Assembly: GCA_905215195.1 (NCBI GenBank)
Contig: CAJMPF010000080.1
Span: 1 to 7,792, forward strand
From: an uncultured bacterium
GTDB lineage: Bacteria; Actinomycetota; Coriobacteriia; Coriobacteriales; Coriobacteriaceae
Reading direction: 5' to 3'
DNA: 7,792 nucleotides
Every line of letters starts with the position of its first letter. The first letter of the stretch is position 1. The notes beneath the pieces are model-generated. The model was not told where the DNA came from and ran no database searches. It saw nothing but the letters and a program-made list of their open reading frames with translations. The translations under genes were made by a program, and so were the position numbers. Below are positions 5,608-7,792 of the stretch, in pieces.

Positions 5608-5674
5608 AGTTGCGGTGGAATAGTTCCTGTTTAAGGCTTCTGAAGGCCCAGACAGGAACTATTCCACCGCAACT
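5608..5674 (+). terminator. 23-bp perfect inverted repeat; terminator or mobile hairpin
   Basis: The arms 5608-5630 and 5652-5674 are exact reverse complements over 23 bp around a 21-base spacer. The spacer itself holds partly self-complementary GGCTTC/GAAGGCC. TTATTTT follows directly, so the transcript can end here after the MFS gene. The stem is much longer than a normal intrinsic terminator and looks more like a miniature repeat element or RNase III-type substrate that was placed or adopted here. Confidence 0.7.
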
Positions 5675-5704
5675 TATTTTGGGGGAGAGGATACAAGCTG
5701 GGCA

Positions 5705-5710
5705 TACAAT
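5705..5710 (+). promoter_or_regulatory. Likely -10 box for the GH13 gene
   Basis: TACAAT matches the -10 consensus at five of six positions and lies about 36 bases before the ATG. No good -35 is visible at normal spacing. The gene's GGGAGG ribosome binding site is at 5735-5740, five bases before the ATG. Confidence 0.35.
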
Positions 5711-5745
5711 GGATGTCGTTGTGTTGAGCTTACCGGGAGGCTGTT

Positions 5746-7122
5746 ATGTGGACATACGAGACGACGTTCTATCAGATCTATCCGCTGGGCTTTTGCGGGG
5801 CTCCGCGCGAAAACGCCGCGCCCGTTGCCGAGGATGAGCTCGCCCAGGCTGCCAACGCCGCGCCCAACCCCGATGCTCCTATCATGAAGGTTGCCCAATG
5901 GGCCGACTACCTGCAAGAACTCGGTATTGGCGCTGTGCTGATCAACCCGCCGCTCGAGTCTGATAGCCACGGCTACGATACGCGCAGCCTACGCCATATC
6001 GATCGACGCCTGGGTGGGGATGCCGACTTTGCCGCCGTGTGCGAGACGCTGCATGCCCACGGCATCCGCGTGGTACTCGATGCGGTCTTCAACCATGTGG
6101 GCCGTGGCTTTTGGGCCTTCCGCGATGTGCAGGAGCGTAAGTGGGACTCGCCGTACAAGGACTGGTTCCACATTAGCTTTGACGGCGACTCCTGCTATGG
6201 TGACGGCTTTTGGTACGAGGGCTGGGAAGGCCATTTTGAGCTTGTGAAGCTCAACCTGCAAAATCCCGCTGTGGTCGATTACCTGCTAGAGTCCGTGCGC
6301 CGTTGGGCCGAGGTCTTTGGCGTCGACGACCTGCGCCTGGACGTTGCCTATATGCTCGACCGCGACTTTATGCGCCGCCTGCACGTCTTTACCCGTGAGC
6401 TCAAGCCCGACTTCGTGCTGATTGGCGAGACGCTCCATGGCGACTACAACCAGATCGTCAACGACGAGATGCTCGACTCCTGCACCAACTACGAGTGCTA
6501 CAAGGGCCTGTACTCCAGCTTTAACTCGGTCAACATGTTCGAGATCGCCCATTCGCTGCACCGCCAGTTTGGCGGCGATCCGTGGTGCATCTACCGCGGC
6601 AAACATCTGCTGTCGTTTGTCGACAACCACGATGTGCCGCGCCTGGCAAGTATCCTCACCGACAAGTCGTGTCTGCGTCCCGCCTACGGCATGCTCTTTG
6701 GCATGCCGGGCATCCCGTGCGTCTACTATGGCAGCGAGTGGGGAATTGCCGGCGAAAAGGGTGGCCCCGATGGCGACTGGGCGCTGCGACCTGCGCTCAA
6801 TGAGCCTGCGCCCAACGAGCTGACGGCGTTCATCACGCAGCTTGCGCACCTTCGCTCGGCCGACGACGCGGCTGCCCGTGCTCTCAACTACGGTGCCTAT
6901 CGCAACGTGGTGATCCAGAACAAGCAGCTGCTGTTCGAGCGCGCCTGTGACGGCGCGACGGTACTCGTGGCGGTGAATGCCGTGAGTGAGCCTTACACCT
7001 TTGGCGCCGGCGAACTCAACGGCTCCTTCGTCGACCTGCTTGCCGACGATGCGCCCGCGGTCGAGCTGACGGGTACCCTTGATCTTGCACCCTACGAGGT
7101 GCGCTATCTGTTGAGAGCCTAG
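5746..7122 (+). CDS. GH13 alpha-amylase-family glycoside hydrolase, cytoplasmic
   Basis: A 458-aa enzyme expected to act on alpha-glucosidic bonds of maltodextrin-like substrates. The (beta/alpha)8 barrel begins at once (FYQIYPLGFCGAP, 8-20). The four classical regions are present: LDAVFNH (111-117), DDLRLDVAY (194-202) with nucleophile Asp199 and Arg197, LIGETLHG (225-232) with acid/base Glu228, and FVDNHD (291-296) with transition-state stabiliser Asp296. A small beta-rich C-terminal domain (about 380-458) ends the protein. There is no signal peptide, so it probably works inside the cell on imported oligosaccharides. EGHFELVKLN at 161-170 resembles the WGFxxLPKxN segment of cyclomaltodextrinase and neopullulanase relatives, but the exact specificity (amylase, maltodextrinase, glucosidase) cannot be read from sequence. 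The next gene starts 3 bp after the stop. Confidence 0.92.
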   Translation: MWTYETTFYQIYPLGFCGAPRENAAPVAEDELAQAANAAPNPDAPIMKVAQWADYLQELGIGAVLINPPLESDSHGYDTRSLRHIDRRLGGDADFAAVCETLHAHGIRVVLDAVFNHVGRGFWAFRDVQERKWDSPYKDWFHISFDGDSCYGDGFWYEGWEGHFELVKLNLQNPAVVDYLLESVRRWAEVFGVDDLRLDVAYMLDRDFMRRLHVFTRELKPDFVLIGETLHGDYNQIVNDEMLDSCTNYECYKGLYSSFNSVNMFEIAHSLHRQFGGDPWCIYRGKHLLSFVDNHDVPRLASILTDKSCLRPAYGMLFGMPGIPCVYYGSEWGIAGEKGGPDGDWALRPALNEPAPNELTAFITQLAHLRSADDAAARALNYGAYRNVVIQNKQLLFERACDGATVLVAVNAVSEPYTFGAGELNGSFVDLLADDAPAVELTGTLDLAPYEVRYLLRA

Positions 7123-7125
7123 CCC

Positions 7126-7689
7126 ATGGCCGTGTCTGACGAGGGCTATCAACTTATTGAGCATGGGTTTGAGCCCGTGTTTGACGAGCGCTCGCGCGTT
7201 TTGGTGCTCGGGTCGTTTCCCTCGGTGCTTTCGCGCGCCAATGCCTTTTATTACGGCAACCCTCAGAATCGCTTTTGGCGTGTGATGGCCACGTGCCTCG
7301 GTATGCCTGTGCCGCCCAACGAGGGCGATCCTTTGGCAAGCGGTGAGCCCGCGACGCTCGATGCCTCCATTGCCGCCAAGCGGGCCATGCTGCTGAACGG
7401 CGGCGTGGCCCTGTGGGATGCAATCGAGAGCTGCGACATTAAGGGCTCGAGCGACGCGAGCATCCGCAACGTTGTGCCGGCACATATCGAGCGCATTACC
7501 GATGCCGCGTCGATCGAGGTCGTTGTCTGTAACGGCGGTACGGCAGGGCGACTCTACAAACGCTACTTGCAAGATCGGACGGGGCTGCCTGCCATCGTTC
7601 TGCCCTCGACAAGTCCCGCCAATGCCGCCTGGCGCCTGGAGCGGCTTGTTGAGCGTTGGCACGAAGCCGTTGACTGGGCTGTTATTTAA
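7126..7689 (+). CDS. DNA-deoxyinosine glycosylase (UDG superfamily, family 6-like)
   Basis: A 187-aa protein expected to remove hypoxanthine (deaminated adenine) from DNA in base-excision repair. Visible motifs are VLVLGSFPS (25-33), FYYGNPQNRFW (41-51), LLNGGVALWDAIESC (89-103), VVVCNGGTAG (132-141) and the C-terminal loop LPSTSPANA (159-167). This combination is typical of the hypoxanthine-DNA glycosylase family; the YYGxPxNxFW region contributes to the active site. Activity on uracil or other bases cannot be excluded. The start codon lies 3 bp after the GH13 stop, with only a weak GAGAG (7113-7117) upstream, so translation is probably coupled to that of the hydrolase. The link is likely positional rather than functional. 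Length and motifs suggest an intact gene. Confidence 0.85.
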   Translation: MAVSDEGYQLIEHGFEPVFDERSRVLVLGSFPSVLSRANAFYYGNPQNRFWRVMATCLGMPVPPNEGDPLASGEPATLDASIAAKRAMLLNGGVALWDAIESCDIKGSSDASIRNVVPAHIERITDAASIEVVVCNGGTAGRLYKRYLQDRTGLPAIVLPSTSPANAAWRLERLVERWHEAVDWAVI

Positions 7690-7690
7690 T

Positions 7691-7792
7691 TTAGATTTTT
7701 GTTTGAGCGTGGGCGCCCAGACGTTTCAGAACGCCTCGCCAGATCGGCGCGGGCACGGCTGGCTCGGCGCAAACCATGCCGTCGGCGTCGAC
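7691..7792 (-). CDS. C-terminal end of an unidentified convergent gene (partial)
   Basis: A minus-strand frame enters from the right edge and stays open for 33 codons to a TAA at 7693-7691. The visible tail reads VDADGMVCAEPAVPAPIWRG and continues VLKRLGAHAQTKI. G/C-ending codons resemble those of the neighbouring host genes. It would end one base from the stop of the glycosylase gene, a tail-to-tail arrangement. No family can be recognised from this fragment, and a 100-base open frame in GC-rich DNA could be chance. Confidence 0.5.
   Translation of the reverse strand, partial: VDADGMVCAEPAVPAPIWRGVLKRLGAHAQTKI

Overview
The window looks like chromosome from a high-GC gut actinobacterium, most likely a coriobacterium of the Collinsella type. 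This rests on GC-rich third codon positions, strong GGAGG ribosome binding sites, and the mix of a FeoA-FeoB fusion, a SotB-like exporter, a cytoplasmic GH13 enzyme and a family 6 uracil-DNA-glycosylase-superfamily protein. The genus is an inference; there is no rRNA or marker gene to confirm it.

Bases 1-1624 are dominated by a complete-looking IS110-family insertion sequence of the IS1111 group (about 95-1624). It has a 373-aa DEDD/Tnp20 recombinase on the minus strand (373-1494) and an exact 14-bp pair of subterminal inverted repeats (97-110, 1605-1618). The non-coding segment after the transposase stop is long and highly structured. It folds on paper into a bridge RNA (seekRNA) whose internal loop carries two guide strands matching the two genomic flanks. 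The pairings put a CT core dinucleotide at 93-94 and 1623-1624 and let the empty target site be rebuilt. A third segment matches the predicted circle junction of the excised element. This is the most interesting content of the window.

Bases 1625-1913 hold REP-like repeats (GGCACTYGGGGACGTTCCTT units), a probable promoter and two tandem palindromes that resemble DtxR-type metal-regulator operators. They lead into a 786-aa FeoA-FeoB fusion (1914-4274), the ferrous iron importer. A hairpin terminator follows, with the promoter of the next gene overlapping it.

Bases 4396-5592 encode a SotB-like MFS exporter. A 23-bp perfect inverted repeat (5608-5674) separates it from a two-gene unit: a GH13 alpha-glucan hydrolase (5746-7122), then, 3 bp later, a DNA-deoxyinosine-glycosylase-like repair protein (7126-7689). 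A convergent gene end (minus strand, 7691-7792) runs off the right edge.

The host genes are iron uptake, efflux, alpha-glucan use and DNA repair. Apart from the probable co-transcription of the last two, they look like independent units rather than one pathway.
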